Assembly: GCF_943373825.1 (NCBI RefSeq)
Contig: NZ_CALSBP010000002.1
Coordinates: 1,353,501-1,417,500 of the forward strand
From: Aquimarina spinulae
Lineage (GTDB): Bacteria > Bacteroidota > Bacteroidia > Flavobacteriales > Flavobacteriaceae
Direction: 5' to 3'
DNA length: 64,000 bases
Shown: piece after piece, positions 1-9,018 of the stretch
How the letters are laid out: each line of letters opens with the position of its first letter
How positions within the stretch are numbered: position 1 is the first letter of the stretch
Position numbers and translations under genes: made by a program
The notes under the pieces: model-generated
Seen by the model: the letters and a program-made list of their open reading frames with translations, nothing else
Told to the model about the DNA's origin: nothing
The model's database searches: none

Positions 1-233
1 TATCATTCCGTAGATTAGACCTTTCAGGCTTCAAAAACAGTTGTTTTTATACACTTACAAATCAACACATTACCTTTAACATAAAGAATAAAAAAGAATG
101 ATTTTAAATACTATTTTTATTCAGCAAATAGCATACATTTGCGTTTTGAAAATAAGTACTCTTAGCATATAAATTTTCACATCAAAAAAGATGAAAAATA
201 ATGTGTTTTTGTACTTGAATTAATGAAGAAAAT
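1..233. other. intergenic, no gene seen
   Basis: AT-rich lead-in to the U32 gene. Positions 33-48 form a short A5CA/TGT5 inverted repeat that could be a weak terminator of a gene lying before the window. I see no small ORF or RNA gene. Confidence 0.5.
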
Positions 234-1475
234 ATGACCCCAACAGGAACAATGGAGTTAATGGCACCAGCAGGTAATTTTGAATCTCTACAAGCCGCTA
301 TTGATAATGGAGCAGATTCTGTTTATTTTGGAGTAGATCAATTAAATATGCGGGCCAGAGCCAGTATAAATTTTACGATTGCCGATTTACCTGAAATAGC
401 GCGTCGCTGTATCGAAAAAAATGTACGTACTTACCTTACACTTAATACTATAATTTATGATCACGATTTATCGATTATAAAAACGTTATTAGATGCTGCC
501 AAAGCAGCAAATCTAACTGCTGTAATTGCAATGGATCAGGCTGTTATTGCTTATGCTAGACAGATCGATATGGAAGTTCACATTTCTACTCAAATCAATA
601 TCACCAATATTGAAACGGTAAAGTTCTATTCTCTTTTTGCAGATACTATGGTAATGAGCCGGGAATTAAGTTTACGACAAGTAAAGAAAATTTGTGATCA
701 GATAGAGAAAGAACAAATTAAAGGCCCTTCGGGAGAATTAGTTGAAGTTGAAATTTTTGGTCATGGAGCACTTTGTATGGCGGTGTCTGGCAAATGTTAC
801 CTGAGCTTGCACTCTCATAACTCTTCTGCTAATCGTGGTGCCTGCAAACAAAATTGCAGAAAAAAATATAGTGTTGTAGATCAGGAAACTGGTTTTGAAA
901 TGGAATTGGATAATGAGTATATCATGTCTCCAAAAGATTTATGCACATTAGATTTCTTAGATCAAGTTATAGACACCGGGGCCAAAGTATTAAAGATTGA
1001 AGGCCGTGGGCGAGCTCCCGAATATGTAGCCAAAGTGATTAAAACGTATCGTGAAGCCATAGATGCCTGTACCAATGGAGACTTTACCAAAACCAAAGTC
1101 GATCACTGGATGAAAGAATTAGAGAAAGTATATAACAGAGGCTTTTGGAGTGGGTATTATTTAGGACAAAAATTAGGAGAATGGAGTGATGTTTCTGGAT
1201 CCAAAGCCACCCAAAAGAAAGTATACATTGGTAAAGGTGTTCACTTTTTTCCTAAGCCCAGCATCGCAGAGTTTAAAATTGAAGCTTATGATATTAAACT
1301 GGGAGATACCATTTTAATTACAGGCCCTACAACAGGAGTAGAAGAGTTCGAACTCAAAGAGATGATGGTAAACGATGAGCGATTAGATACTGCACAAAAA
1401 GGGGATTCGTGTACTATTCCTACTAATTTTAGAATACGTCCATCTGATAAACTTTATAAAATCGTTCAGGAATAA
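234..1475 (+). CDS. U32 family protein, TrhP/RlhA-like RNA hydroxylation factor
   Basis: A 413-residue member of the 'peptidase U32' family. Characterised bacterial relatives (TrhP, RlhA) are not proteases but take part in 5-hydroxylation of tRNA or 23S rRNA and depend on iron-sulfur chemistry. The N-terminus carries the family's MELMAPAGN strand (residues 7-15). The centre has the four-cysteine set C181, C188, C204 and C208 expected to hold a cluster. ATG234 is used here; ATG252 (Met7) would give a more typical N-terminus and cannot be excluded. The stop overlaps the next start (TAATG), so the ferredoxin downstream is translationally coupled and is probably its redox partner. Which RNA is modified cannot be read from the sequence. 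Confidence 0.85.
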   Translation: MTPTGTMELMAPAGNFESLQAAIDNGADSVYFGVDQLNMRARASINFTIADLPEIARRCIEKNVRTYLTLNTIIYDHDLSIIKTLLDAAKAANLTAVIAMDQAVIAYARQIDMEVHISTQINITNIETVKFYSLFADTMVMSRELSLRQVKKICDQIEKEQIKGPSGELVEVEIFGHGALCMAVSGKCYLSLHSHNSSANRGACKQNCRKKYSVVDQETGFEMELDNEYIMSPKDLCTLDFLDQVIDTGAKVLKIEGRGRAPEYVAKVIKTYREAIDACTNGDFTKTKVDHWMKELEKVYNRGFWSGYYLGQKLGEWSDVSGSKATQKKVYIGKGVHFFPKPSIAEFKIEAYDIKLGDTILITGPTTGVEEFELKEMMVNDERLDTAQKGDSCTIPTNFRIRPSDKLYKIVQE

Positions 1476-1705
1476 TGGTAGTAGTTACCCTACAGCGCGA
1501 AAAATGTATTGGTTGTAATTATTGTGTAGAAATGGCCCCTACCCATTTTCAGATGTCTAAAAAAGATGGAAAAACAGTACTACTACATGCCACAGATAAA
1601 AAAGGATTCCACACCCTAAAATCTCCCGACAACACTATTTATGATGATTGTGTACAGGCTCAAAAAGCCTGCCCAGTAAAGATTATTACGACAAAGATGG
1701 TATAA
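1475..1705 (+). CDS. 4Fe-4S ferredoxin
   Basis: A 76-residue ferredoxin. Cys11, Cys14 and Cys17 (CxxCxxC) with Cys66-Pro supply a single 4Fe-4S cluster; an additional Cys59 is present. It starts inside the stop codon of the U32 gene (one-base overlap), which argues for coupled translation and a dedicated electron-transfer role for the U32 enzyme. It is a small cytoplasmic protein with no signal peptide. The next gene is convergent, so this is the end of a two-gene operon. Confidence 0.9.
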   Translation: MVVVTLQREKCIGCNYCVEMAPTHFQMSKKDGKTVLLHATDKKGFHTLKSPDNTIYDDCVQAQKACPVKIITTKMV

Positions 1706-1767
1706 CCCCTCCTATCTTTAATAATGTAACGTTTCTTTAAAGGGCAGTCTATTCTATAAGTTCATTG

Positions 1768-2925
1768 CTATAATGTTCCTCGTCTTGCCTGTTCTGCTTC
1801 TATAGATTCAAATAGGGCTTTAAAATTTCCTTTCCCAAAAGATTGCGCTCCTTTGCGTTGAATAATTTCAAAAAACAATGTGGGTCTATCGGTCAATGGT
1901 TTAGTAAAAATCTGAAGCAAATACCCTTCATCATCTCTATCTACCATAATCCCATGTTTTTTAAGAAGTTTCATATCTTCTGCTATTTCTCCTACACGAT
2001 CTCCAACGGTATCATAATACGTTCCTGGTACATATAGAAACTCTACCCCTCGTTTTTTCATTTCGCTAACTGTAAATACAATATCATCTGTAGCAACGGC
2101 TATATGCTGACATCCTGCTCCGCCATAAAAATCTATGTATTCTTCAATTTGAGATTTCTTTTTGCCTTCGGCGGGTTCATTTATCGGAAATTTAATTCTT
2201 CCATTCCCATTGGTCATTACTTTACTCATTAAAGCCGTGTATTCTGTAGAAATATCTTTATCATCAAAGGTAATCAGGTTTGCAAACCCCATCACTTCGT
2301 TATAGAATTTTGCCCAAACATTCATTTGCCCCCAATCTACATTACCTACCATATGATCAATATATTTTAGGCCACAACTTGTTGGATTGTAGTGAGATTC
2401 CCATTTTTCGAACTTCGGAAGAAATGTTCCGTTGTAGTTTTTACGTTCAACAAAAACATGCACTGTATCTCCATAAGTGTGTATTCCTGATCGCACTACT
2501 TCACCATCTTCATCCTTTTCTACTCTTGGCTCAAAATAAGATTTTGCTCCTCTTTTTGTAGTTTCTTCCCACGATTTACGAGCATCTTCAACCCATAATG
2601 CAATAACTTTAACTCCATCACCATGTTTTTGAATATGATCATATATTTCTTTACTTTCTCCACCTGGCATTGGTGTGGTAAAAACCAAACGTATTTTATC
2701 TTGTACCACAACATAGGATGTTCTGTCTTTTAGGCCTGTCTCTAAGCCGGCATAAGCCAAAGACTGAAACCCAAGTGCTGTTTTATAAAAATGAGCTGCC
2801 TGCTTTGCATTTCCAACATAATATTCTACGTAATCTGTTCCTAAAAGTGGTAAAAAATCTTCGGCTTCAGGAAATATTTTCTCTAAGCTATATTTATAGT
2901 TTTCTATATTTTTTAAATCTGGCAT
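1768..2925 (-). CDS. hpd: 4-hydroxyphenylpyruvate dioxygenase
   Basis: A 385-residue Fe(II) dioxygenase that converts 4-hydroxyphenylpyruvate to homogentisate in tyrosine catabolism. It has two vicinal-oxygen-chelate halves. The three iron ligands are recognisable as His in 'IDHMVGNV', His in 'CQHIAVAT' and Glu in 'LFFEIIQR'. Length matches bacterial family members. It lies 25 bp downstream of the homogentisate dioxygenase gene on the same strand, so the two consecutive steps are almost certainly co-transcribed. Assigned on family-wide conservation; very secure. Confidence 0.96.
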   Translation of the reverse strand: MPDLKNIENYKYSLEKIFPEAEDFLPLLGTDYVEYYVGNAKQAAHFYKTALGFQSLAYAGLETGLKDRTSYVVVQDKIRLVFTTPMPGGESKEIYDHIQKHGDGVKVIALWVEDARKSWEETTKRGAKSYFEPRVEKDEDGEVVRSGIHTYGDTVHVFVERKNYNGTFLPKFEKWESHYNPTSCGLKYIDHMVGNVDWGQMNVWAKFYNEVMGFANLITFDDKDISTEYTALMSKVMTNGNGRIKFPINEPAEGKKKSQIEEYIDFYGGAGCQHIAVATDDIVFTVSEMKKRGVEFLYVPGTYYDTVGDRVGEIAEDMKLLKKHGIMVDRDDEGYLLQIFTKPLTDRPTLFFEIIQRKGAQSFGKGNFKALFESIEAEQARRGTL

Positions 2926-2950
2926 GTCTTTAAATTTTTAAGTGAAAAAC

Positions 2951-4111
2951 CTATTCGGTTTTCCAGGATTTATAATAATCATCTACTTGTAAATTCATTG
3001 CTTCTTCTGTAATCATAATAGGATTAAAAGGGTCTATCATAACTGCAAGTTCTTCTGTCGATTTTTTACCAACACTTCGTTCTATTGCTCCCGGATGAGG
3101 CCCGTGAGGAATACCTCCTGGATGTAATGTAATTTGCCCTTTTTGGATATTATTTCTACTCATAAAATCGCCATCTACATAATACAGTAGTTCTTCAGAA
3201 TCAATATTACTATGATGATACGGTGCAGGAACAGCTTTAGGGTGGTAATCATATAATCTTGGTACAAAAGAGCAGACCACAAATCCTGCAGCTTCCCATT
3301 GCTGATGTATTGGTGGAGGTAAATGTATACGTCCTGTTATGGGTTCGAAATCAAAAATTGAAAACGCGAATGGATAATTAAAACCATCCCAGCCAATTAC
3401 ATCAAAAGGATGATTGGCATAGGTATATTCCCATAATACATCTTGTTTTTTAGAAATGATTTTAAACTCTCCTTGTTCATCATGCGTTTCTAAATTTTGT
3501 GGTAATCTAAAATCACGTTCACAAAACGGAGAATGTTCTAAAAACTGCCCATAATTATTTCGATAACGTTTAGGTGATTCTATTGCACTTGATGATTCGA
3601 TAAATAATATTCTATTGGTTTCGGTATCAAAATCTATCTGATATGTCGTTCCTCTTGGTATGATCAAATAGTCTCCATATTTAAAAGGAATATTCCCATA
3701 CATTGTTTTTAATGTCCCCGAACCCACATGAATAAATAGCATTTCGTCTGCATCACTATTTCTATAAAAATAATCTCGCGAAAATGTTATGGGAGCAGCC
3801 AAACCGATCTTTAGATCATTATTAGTAAATAGTATTTTTCTGCTTTCCAGAAACTCTTCTCCGTTAGGAAGTGAAAACCCCTGAAAACTCATCGCTTTCA
3901 TATTTTTATCGATCGCTATTTTTGGAGTGATGTCTTTACCTCTTTTAATCTCTGAAACTACTGTAGGAGGGTACAGATGATAGATAAGTGATGACATTCC
4001 TGCAAAACCCGCTGTTCCAAATAATTCTTCTTGATACAACCCACCTCTAGGGTTGTTAAAAGTGATATGTCTTTTATGAGGGATCTCTCCCAATGAATGA
4101 TATCTAGGCAT
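2951..4111 (-). CDS. hmgA: homogentisate 1,2-dioxygenase
   Basis: A 386-residue cupin-fold, ring-cleaving dioxygenase that opens homogentisate to maleylacetoacetate. The short bacterial form is seen from 'MPRYHSLGEIPHKRH' to a C-terminal His-rich 'GGIPHGPHPGA' followed by a conserved Glu, which together with other His residues bind iron. First gene of the hmgA-hpd operon, divergent from an XRE-cupin regulator. The later steps (maleylacetoacetate isomerase, fumarylacetoacetase) are not in the window. Confidence 0.95.
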   Translation of the reverse strand: MPRYHSLGEIPHKRHITFNNPRGGLYQEELFGTAGFAGMSSLIYHLYPPTVVSEIKRGKDITPKIAIDKNMKAMSFQGFSLPNGEEFLESRKILFTNNDLKIGLAAPITFSRDYFYRNSDADEMLFIHVGSGTLKTMYGNIPFKYGDYLIIPRGTTYQIDFDTETNRILFIESSSAIESPKRYRNNYGQFLEHSPFCERDFRLPQNLETHDEQGEFKIISKKQDVLWEYTYANHPFDVIGWDGFNYPFAFSIFDFEPITGRIHLPPPIHQQWEAAGFVVCSFVPRLYDYHPKAVPAPYHHSNIDSEELLYYVDGDFMSRNNIQKGQITLHPGGIPHGPHPGAIERSVGKKSTEELAVMIDPFNPIMITEEAMNLQVDDYYKSWKTE

Positions 4112-4508
4112 AAATTATAATGTTAAAATGATTAATATGAAATAAATAGGCGTAAGGTTAGGTAAACCTTATTCAGGGTTTCTCTTAATGAGAAAGTGCA
4201 AATAGATGAGTATGTATATCCATTGAGAATTCACAACGCTAATAAAAGTATTGCGTTTTAGAAAAAACATGACAAATGTCATGTTACAACACATTTCTTC
4301 TGATGAAGTACATAGTAAAGCCAAAGAATACCATGGGTAGTGCATTAGAAAGCATAAAATTGTCCTTCCCTTTTTAATTCTTAAATCAGAAGCAACAATA
4401 AATTTGTTAAATAATACTCGTTATTTCCCTGATATTACGATCAGAAACATTTTCTTTGTCTTTACTTTTAAGAATATTGTTATACTATTATTTACTATTT
4501 ACAAACAA
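4112..4508. promoter_or_regulatory. divergent promoter region of hmgA-hpd and the XRE-cupin gene
   Basis: About 400 bp of AT-rich DNA between divergent genes. It must hold both promoters. The one clear structure is the 20-bp dyad at 4266-4285, described separately. I could not place a convincing TAnnTTTG box. Confidence 0.5.
4266..4285. promoter_or_regulatory. candidate operator (perfect 9-bp dyad)
   Basis: AACATGACA, a 2-bp spacer, then TGTCATGTT: a perfect dyad with 9-bp arms. It sits 155 bp upstream of hmgA and 224 bp upstream of the regulator's ATG. The size and symmetry suit a dimeric HTH repressor, and the divergent XRE-cupin protein is the obvious candidate. This is inference from symmetry only. 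Confidence 0.45.
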
Positions 4509-5087
4509 ATGGAAGATTATTTAATAGGTATTGGTAAACGTCTAAAAGAAATTCGTAAAAGCGATAAAAAAACCATTAATGACATTGCTACTAAAGCTGG
4601 GGTTAGTAATGGACTTATTTCCCGAATTGAAAACGGAAGAACTATACCTTCTTTACCTGTTTTGCTAAACATTATTAATGCGCTTGATATAGAGATTCCT
4701 GCTTTTTTTAATGGGATGCCTAGTCAGACTAATTTTACATTTTTAGTCACCAGAGCTTCTGAGTACAGTGTTATCGAAAAAGAGGATGATGCTATTGGAT
4801 TTAGCTACAAATACATTTTTGGTAAACAGCTTTCTTCTATTGGTTTTGAAGCTGTCTTTTTAGAAGTGCAACCAGGTTCTGAACGTAATAAAGTAGAAAC
4901 TGATGCTTATGAATTTAAATATATCCTAACCGGAGAATGCCATTATATTATTGGTGACGAAGAAGTTCTTTTGAAAGAGGGAGATTCGATTTTCTTTGAT
5001 GGGCGGATTCCTCATGTACCTGTAAATCGCGGAAAAACATCTTCTAAAATGATTGTTTTATATTTCTTTTTGGATAAAGGAAATTAA
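4509..5087 (+). CDS. XRE-family transcriptional regulator with C-terminal cupin
   Basis: A 192-residue regulator: N-terminal helix-turn-helix of the XRE/Cro type (about residues 8-65, 'IGKRLKEIRK...GLISRIENGR') and a C-terminal cupin_2 sensor domain (about 115-190). The frame stays open upstream to a TTG at 4404, but that extension is hydrophobic and non-conserved in style. ATG4509 gives the canonical N-terminus, so I use it. Proteins of this build usually sense small carboxylates or amino-acid derivatives. Its position divergent from hmgA-hpd makes it the likely local regulator of tyrosine catabolism (inference). Confidence 0.85.
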   Translation: MEDYLIGIGKRLKEIRKSDKKTINDIATKAGVSNGLISRIENGRTIPSLPVLLNIINALDIEIPAFFNGMPSQTNFTFLVTRASEYSVIEKEDDAIGFSYKYIFGKQLSSIGFEAVFLEVQPGSERNKVETDAYEFKYILTGECHYIIGDEEVLLKEGDSIFFDGRIPHVPVNRGKTSSKMIVLYFFLDKGN

Positions 5088-5111
5088 AAAGGCTACCAAA
5101 GGCAGCCTTTT
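5087..5111 (+). terminator. intrinsic terminator, probably bidirectional
   Basis: AAAAGGCT / AGCCTTTT arms around a 9-nt loop, directly at the stop of the XRE-cupin gene and 20 bp before the stop of the convergent phosphodiesterase gene. Confidence 0.7.
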
Positions 5112-5130
5112 ATATTCAGTTTATCTTTTT

Positions 5131-6954
5131 TTAGTTTAAAATTCCTGGCCATGTAGTATCATCTATATTTTTTGGATACCCAGAAACCACAGCATCTTTT
5201 TGCTTATCATATTTTATATATGTATTATCTATTAAAAAGAAATATACGTACTTCGAATTCCAATCTACAACCGATGAAATAGAAGTGGCGTAACTTCCTA
5301 ATCCAGGCCAGTTGCTATTATTTATAGGTCTTGGATAACCGGGTTCTGCACTGTCATTGGTAATACTGTAGCGAATGTAAGTACCATCTTTTAAGAAAAA
5401 ATAGGCTTTATCATTATTCCAGTTTACAGCTCCAATAACCTTATCTCCCAAACCTTCAAGACCAGGCCAGTTGTTATTATTAATCAAAGCTGGATATCCA
5501 TTATCTACTTTATCTGCGTTCATATCATATCTCAAGTATCTTCCATCTGATAAAAAGAAATATCCTTTATGATTATTCCATTTAAATGCTGCTGTGATCA
5601 ATTCTTTGTAGGCTCCTAACCCAGGCCACGAACTATTATTTATCTCTTTTGGATATCCCAAATCTGTTTCGTCTTTTAACTTATTATAGCGTATATATTG
5701 CCCATCATTTCTAAAGAAATATGCTCTATTGTTTAGCATATCATTCCAATCTAAACATGCAATAATTTTTAAATTCTGGTTCCTTGATTCTATCGATGCA
5801 GTAGATTCTTCGATTCTAATAGTGTATGTTGTTTTCCCATCATTTGTTGCTGTGTCTAGATAATTCCCTTGAGAAGCAGGCACTGTAGTAACTAATTGAT
5901 TGTTTTTGTAGATCTCTGCATTATTTTCGCTATTAGATATCCAGAATAATTCATTTTGATTGTTATTAACAAACAACAATTTTCTTGGTCCATCGACACC
6001 TATTAATGGAGCTGAGCTTAGTTGCCAATTAGTCTCAATATTGATTTCCATATGTCTTAATATCGTAGGTACAATAGATGTTTGTGCAGGATATCCATAC
6101 AAGCCATTAAAATCAGTATTTGGAAGATTTGATATTTTAGATTTGAATTCCTGGTTCCCGGGTTTGTTCATTCCTATAAATATTGTTTTTTCGGATTCTG
6201 TAGCTCCTCCATGACTATATCCTCCGTTTGAATTTCTACCGTGATCCGTAGTAACCATAATCAACCAATCTTCATTTTTGGTTGCTAAGCGCTGTGTAAT
6301 AGCATCCATTAACTGACCCAATTGCTGATCGGCAGCAATAATTGCATTGTCATATGCACTGCCAAACCCAGATGCATGCCCTACAATATCAACATTATCT
6401 AAATGAATAAATACCAAATCATGATTACTATTTGATATTTGATGTACTCCTAGATTAGTTGAATTAGCATCACTACCTCCTTCATTTCTATAATCGACCA
6501 GAGACATATCATTCTGTAAGAATTCGTGAATAGGACTCCAGGTCGCAATACTTGCTATAGATGTATTGTTTTTATTTTCTTTAATCAGTCTATATATGCT
6601 TTTGACTTTAGATTTATAGGTTCCCGAACTGTTATTAGGCACACCGTGTCTATCTTTCCAGACTCCTGTTAAAATTGATGTCCATCCCGGGCCGCTTGAT
6701 GTTGCTTGCTGGCTCAAATTTCCTTTGATTCCACCAGTATAAGCTTTCGAAATATGTAGCTTATCCAGGTTTGGGGTGTTGAGAGCAGTAATTCTTTCAA
6801 ATTGCAATCCATCGATCCCCACTAGTAGTACTTTTTTATGCGTCGATGTTTGTTTTGATGTATCGTTAGGATTGGTTGGTAGATTTTCTTCACATCCTGT
6901 TATAAATACCAGGAAAACAAGAAAAATAAGTTTTAAAAAGAGTTTTGTTTTCAT
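5131..6954 (-). CDS. alkaline-phosphatase-superfamily phosphodiesterase lipoprotein with hemopexin-like propeller
   Basis: A 607-residue lipoprotein (signal peptide ending in a GC lipobox near residue 21). Residues ~40-330 form a type I phosphodiesterase/nucleotide pyrophosphatase domain: 'VGIDG' metal ligand, nucleophile Thr in 'GPGWTSILTG', and later ligands in 'DIVGHASG' and 'TTDHGRN'. Residues ~395-607 hold four repeats of the hemopexin kind, each with a YFFxxDGxYIRY-like strand and a 'WPGL' ending, predicting a four-bladed propeller. The enzyme would act on phosphodiesters outside the cytoplasm; the propeller may bind a ligand or carbohydrate. Substrate unknown. It is monocistronic, ending against the convergent XRE-cupin gene. 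Confidence 0.82.
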   Translation of the reverse strand: MKTKLFLKLIFLVFLVFITGCEENLPTNPNDTSKQTSTHKKVLLVGIDGLQFERITALNTPNLDKLHISKAYTGGIKGNLSQQATSSGPGWTSILTGVWKDRHGVPNNSSGTYKSKVKSIYRLIKENKNNTSIASIATWSPIHEFLQNDMSLVDYRNEGGSDANSTNLGVHQISNSNHDLVFIHLDNVDIVGHASGFGSAYDNAIIAADQQLGQLMDAITQRLATKNEDWLIMVTTDHGRNSNGGYSHGGATESEKTIFIGMNKPGNQEFKSKISNLPNTDFNGLYGYPAQTSIVPTILRHMEINIETNWQLSSAPLIGVDGPRKLLFVNNNQNELFWISNSENNAEIYKNNQLVTTVPASQGNYLDTATNDGKTTYTIRIEESTASIESRNQNLKIIACLDWNDMLNNRAYFFRNDGQYIRYNKLKDETDLGYPKEINNSSWPGLGAYKELITAAFKWNNHKGYFFLSDGRYLRYDMNADKVDNGYPALINNNNWPGLEGLGDKVIGAVNWNNDKAYFFLKDGTYIRYSITNDSAEPGYPRPINNSNWPGLGSYATSISSVVDWNSKYVYFFLIDNTYIKYDKQKDAVVSGYPKNIDDTTWPGILN

Positions 6955-7126
6955 AAGTTGATTTTTTAATATTAGTAATATTTTGAATCAAAACTATACA
7001 AATATTAAAATCAAAAATCATCTAAATATCAACTTAATCATTTGATAATTAAATTAATACTTAGCATTTCTTTTTATAAAGAAAATTTTACTATTAGTTA
7101 ACTTTATATTTCCTAATTAACATTAA
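6955..7126. other. intergenic, upstream of the phosphodiesterase gene
   Basis: Very AT-rich. On the minus strand TAGTTTTG (plus-strand 6989-6996) fits the Bacteroidota -7 consensus, but no well-spaced -33 TTTG accompanies it. Nothing else seen. Confidence 0.35.
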
Positions 7127-7148
7127 AAAACCGCCTTTTGGCGGTTTT
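7127..7148 (-). terminator. intrinsic terminator of the phosphonate-type operon
   Basis: AAAACCGCC, a TTTT loop and GGCGGTTTT, 26 bp past the stop of the HAD gene. The hairpin is symmetrical and would also work for plus-strand transcripts. Confidence 0.8.
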
Positions 7149-7174
7149 CATAAACAAACAATTAAAACGTTGAT

Positions 7175-7861
7175 CTAATAAAATATAATATTGATCAACT
7201 CTATTAACTCATTTACAATATAATCTGGTTTCGCTTTTTCTAGTTGTTCTCTATTTTGTGCTCCGGTTAAAACTCCAACGGTAATACCACAATCTGCATT
7301 TTTACCTTCTTCGATATCTATTGCAGAATCTCCTGCTTTTAATACTTTAGAAGCATCTGTAATATCAAACATTTGCATTGCTTTACAAATCATTTCTTTA
7401 TGTGGTCGGCCATTAATTACGTCATCTGCTGTCAGTAACGCATCAAAGTGCTCTCCTTTTTTCCACCCTAATTTTGTAATAAGCTGATTTGCTGTCTTTG
7501 CATCGTATCCTGTATTAAGAACTACATTAATCTCATTATTTTTCAACACATCGAATAACTCTTCGACCCTTTCGAAAGCTACAACTTCTAACGCTGTATA
7601 TAGTTTTTTTAAAATAGGTTTGAAATTAGAAAATGCTCTTTTTGCAGTACTTTTTACTTCTTCACAAGAAGTCACACTAGTCAAAATATCCTGTATAGCC
7701 TGATGTTTTTCTTTACCTGCTCCATATTCAAGTACATCATTCAGGCTAATGTTATACCCCTCATCATTAATGACTTGTTGTACGGTTTTATAGACTATAT
7801 TATCTTCATTTACTGTGGTTCCTGCCATATCAAAAACAGCCAATTCAATTTTTTTATTCAT
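7175..7861 (-). CDS. phosphonatase-like HAD hydrolase
   Basis: A 228-residue HAD hydrolase close to phosphonoacetaldehyde hydrolase (PhnX). The nucleophile motif is 'FDMAGTTV' with Asp11. Lys50 in 'GAGKEKH' falls where Lys53 of characterised PhnX forms the Schiff base with phosphonoacetaldehyde, and 'DDVINGRP' and 'KAGDSAIDIEEG' match the later PhnX motifs. It is therefore probably able to cleave phosphonoacetaldehyde to acetaldehyde and phosphate. It lies 2 bp behind the FAD oxidoreductase, which in this gene pairing is thought to supply the aldehyde. Shorter than typical PhnX, so the 'phosphonatase-like' subfamily name is safest. Confidence 0.85.
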   Translation of the reverse strand: MNKKIELAVFDMAGTTVNEDNIVYKTVQQVINDEGYNISLNDVLEYGAGKEKHQAIQDILTSVTSCEEVKSTAKRAFSNFKPILKKLYTALEVVAFERVEELFDVLKNNEINVVLNTGYDAKTANQLITKLGWKKGEHFDALLTADDVINGRPHKEMICKAMQMFDITDASKVLKAGDSAIDIEEGKNADCGITVGVLTGAQNREQLEKAKPDYIVNELIELINIIFY

Positions 7862-7863
7862 AT

Positions 7864-9018
7864 TTATATATTAAAAATTCTTGTAATATTCTCTTTTGCA
7901 AAGCCAGCACTTCCTGTCATCCCTTTCCCTCCAATCCCAGTTATGATATGGATATTATTACCTATCGATTCCTGAAATACGTCCTTAGTTTTACACTGAG
8001 AATACATACCGTACCATCGATTTTGAATATCATAAGTTGGTAAATCAATGATTTTTTGTGCCTCAGAAATCATAAAATCATCTATATTCATATCTAAATC
8101 ATATCCCAAATCTTCTATATGTTTTGCATCGGCATATTCATGAGAATCTCCAACAATTACAGATCCGTCTGGCGCCTGTTTAAACAAAATATGGACTCCC
8201 CATTTTTTCTGAAGTGAATCTGGATCTTCCTGTGATTTAATTCCTGAAAAGGAAGCACACTCGGTAAATGCTTCATAACGCCGTATCGACCATCCTGTTA
8301 GAATATTTCCTGGCAATTGATATCCCGATTGGGGTTTAGTTTGAAGCATTTGTAATTTTGTTACTTCGAGATCACTTTCACTGAAAAGCTTTGGGTATAG
8401 ATTTTTAAACTCATTTCCATTACAGATGATCACTTTTTCTGCTTCAAAAACTTCTTCTGAAGAGGAGGTAACTTTTACTGTTGTAGTTACTTCTTCACAA
8501 GAAATTACATTTTGATTAGTAAAATAGGCTAGATTCATATGTTTCACCATAAAATCCTGTAATCGATGAATCATTTCTCTGGATTCTACAGTAACTTCCT
8601 CTTGGAAAAATAATCCTGCTTCTATATAATCCGATCGCAATCCCGGATATTTTTTCAGACATTCTTCCTTGGTTAATAGTACTGAGGTATATTGGTTGTT
8701 CTTATTAATTTGATGAAGTTCTTCTATAAGCTCTACTTCTTCGTGATTTGAAGCCAGATATACTGATCCATTTTCCCGAAGAGTAATATCAAATTGTTGC
8801 TGAATCTCTTTGTAGATTTTTAAACTTTCCCTGCCATAGGCCTGCCATTTGGTATTCATCCCAGATGGAACTACTTGTCCAAAATTTTGAGTCGTAGCTC
8901 CTTGCGGTCTTTTATTTTTTTCTAGTAAGGCTACCTGTAATCCATTTTGTAGTGCATGATATGCATGGAACGTACCTAGCACTCCGCCTCCTACAACAAT
9001 GAGGTCATATTTTTTCAT
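7864..9018 (-). CDS. FAD-dependent aminophosphonate oxidoreductase (TIGR03364/PbfD-like)
   Basis: A 384-residue DAO-family flavoenzyme. The N-terminal dinucleotide fold is 'VVGGGVLGTFHAYHAL' with the ELEK-type Glu at the end of beta-2. A C-terminal 'TGIGGKGMTG' completes the FAD site. The TIGR03364 family is found next to phosphonatase-like HADs, and studied members oxidise N-methylated 2-aminoethylphosphonate to phosphonoacetaldehyde. Here it is between the HAD gene (2-bp gap) and the DUF5690-like transporter (14-bp overlap), giving a compact uptake-oxidation-hydrolysis operon. The exact substrate is inferred from context. Confidence 0.82.
   Translation of the reverse strand: MKKYDLIVVGGGVLGTFHAYHALQNGLQVALLEKNKRPQGATTQNFGQVVPSGMNTKWQAYGRESLKIYKEIQQQFDITLRENGSVYLASNHEEVELIEELHQINKNNQYTSVLLTKEECLKKYPGLRSDYIEAGLFFQEEVTVESREMIHRLQDFMVKHMNLAYFTNQNVISCEEVTTTVKVTSSSEEVFEAEKVIICNGNEFKNLYPKLFSESDLEVTKLQMLQTKPQSGYQLPGNILTGWSIRRYEAFTECASFSGIKSQEDPDSLQKKWGVHILFKQAPDGSVIVGDSHEYADAKHIEDLGYDLDMNIDDFMISEAQKIIDLPTYDIQNRWYGMYSQCKTKDVFQESIGNNIHIITGIGGKGMTGSAGFAKENITRIFNI

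Noticed and set aside
4404..4508. N-terminal extension of the XRE-cupin regulator from a TTG start
   Set aside because: The extension is hydrophobic and unlike the family; ATG4509 gives a normal N-terminus.
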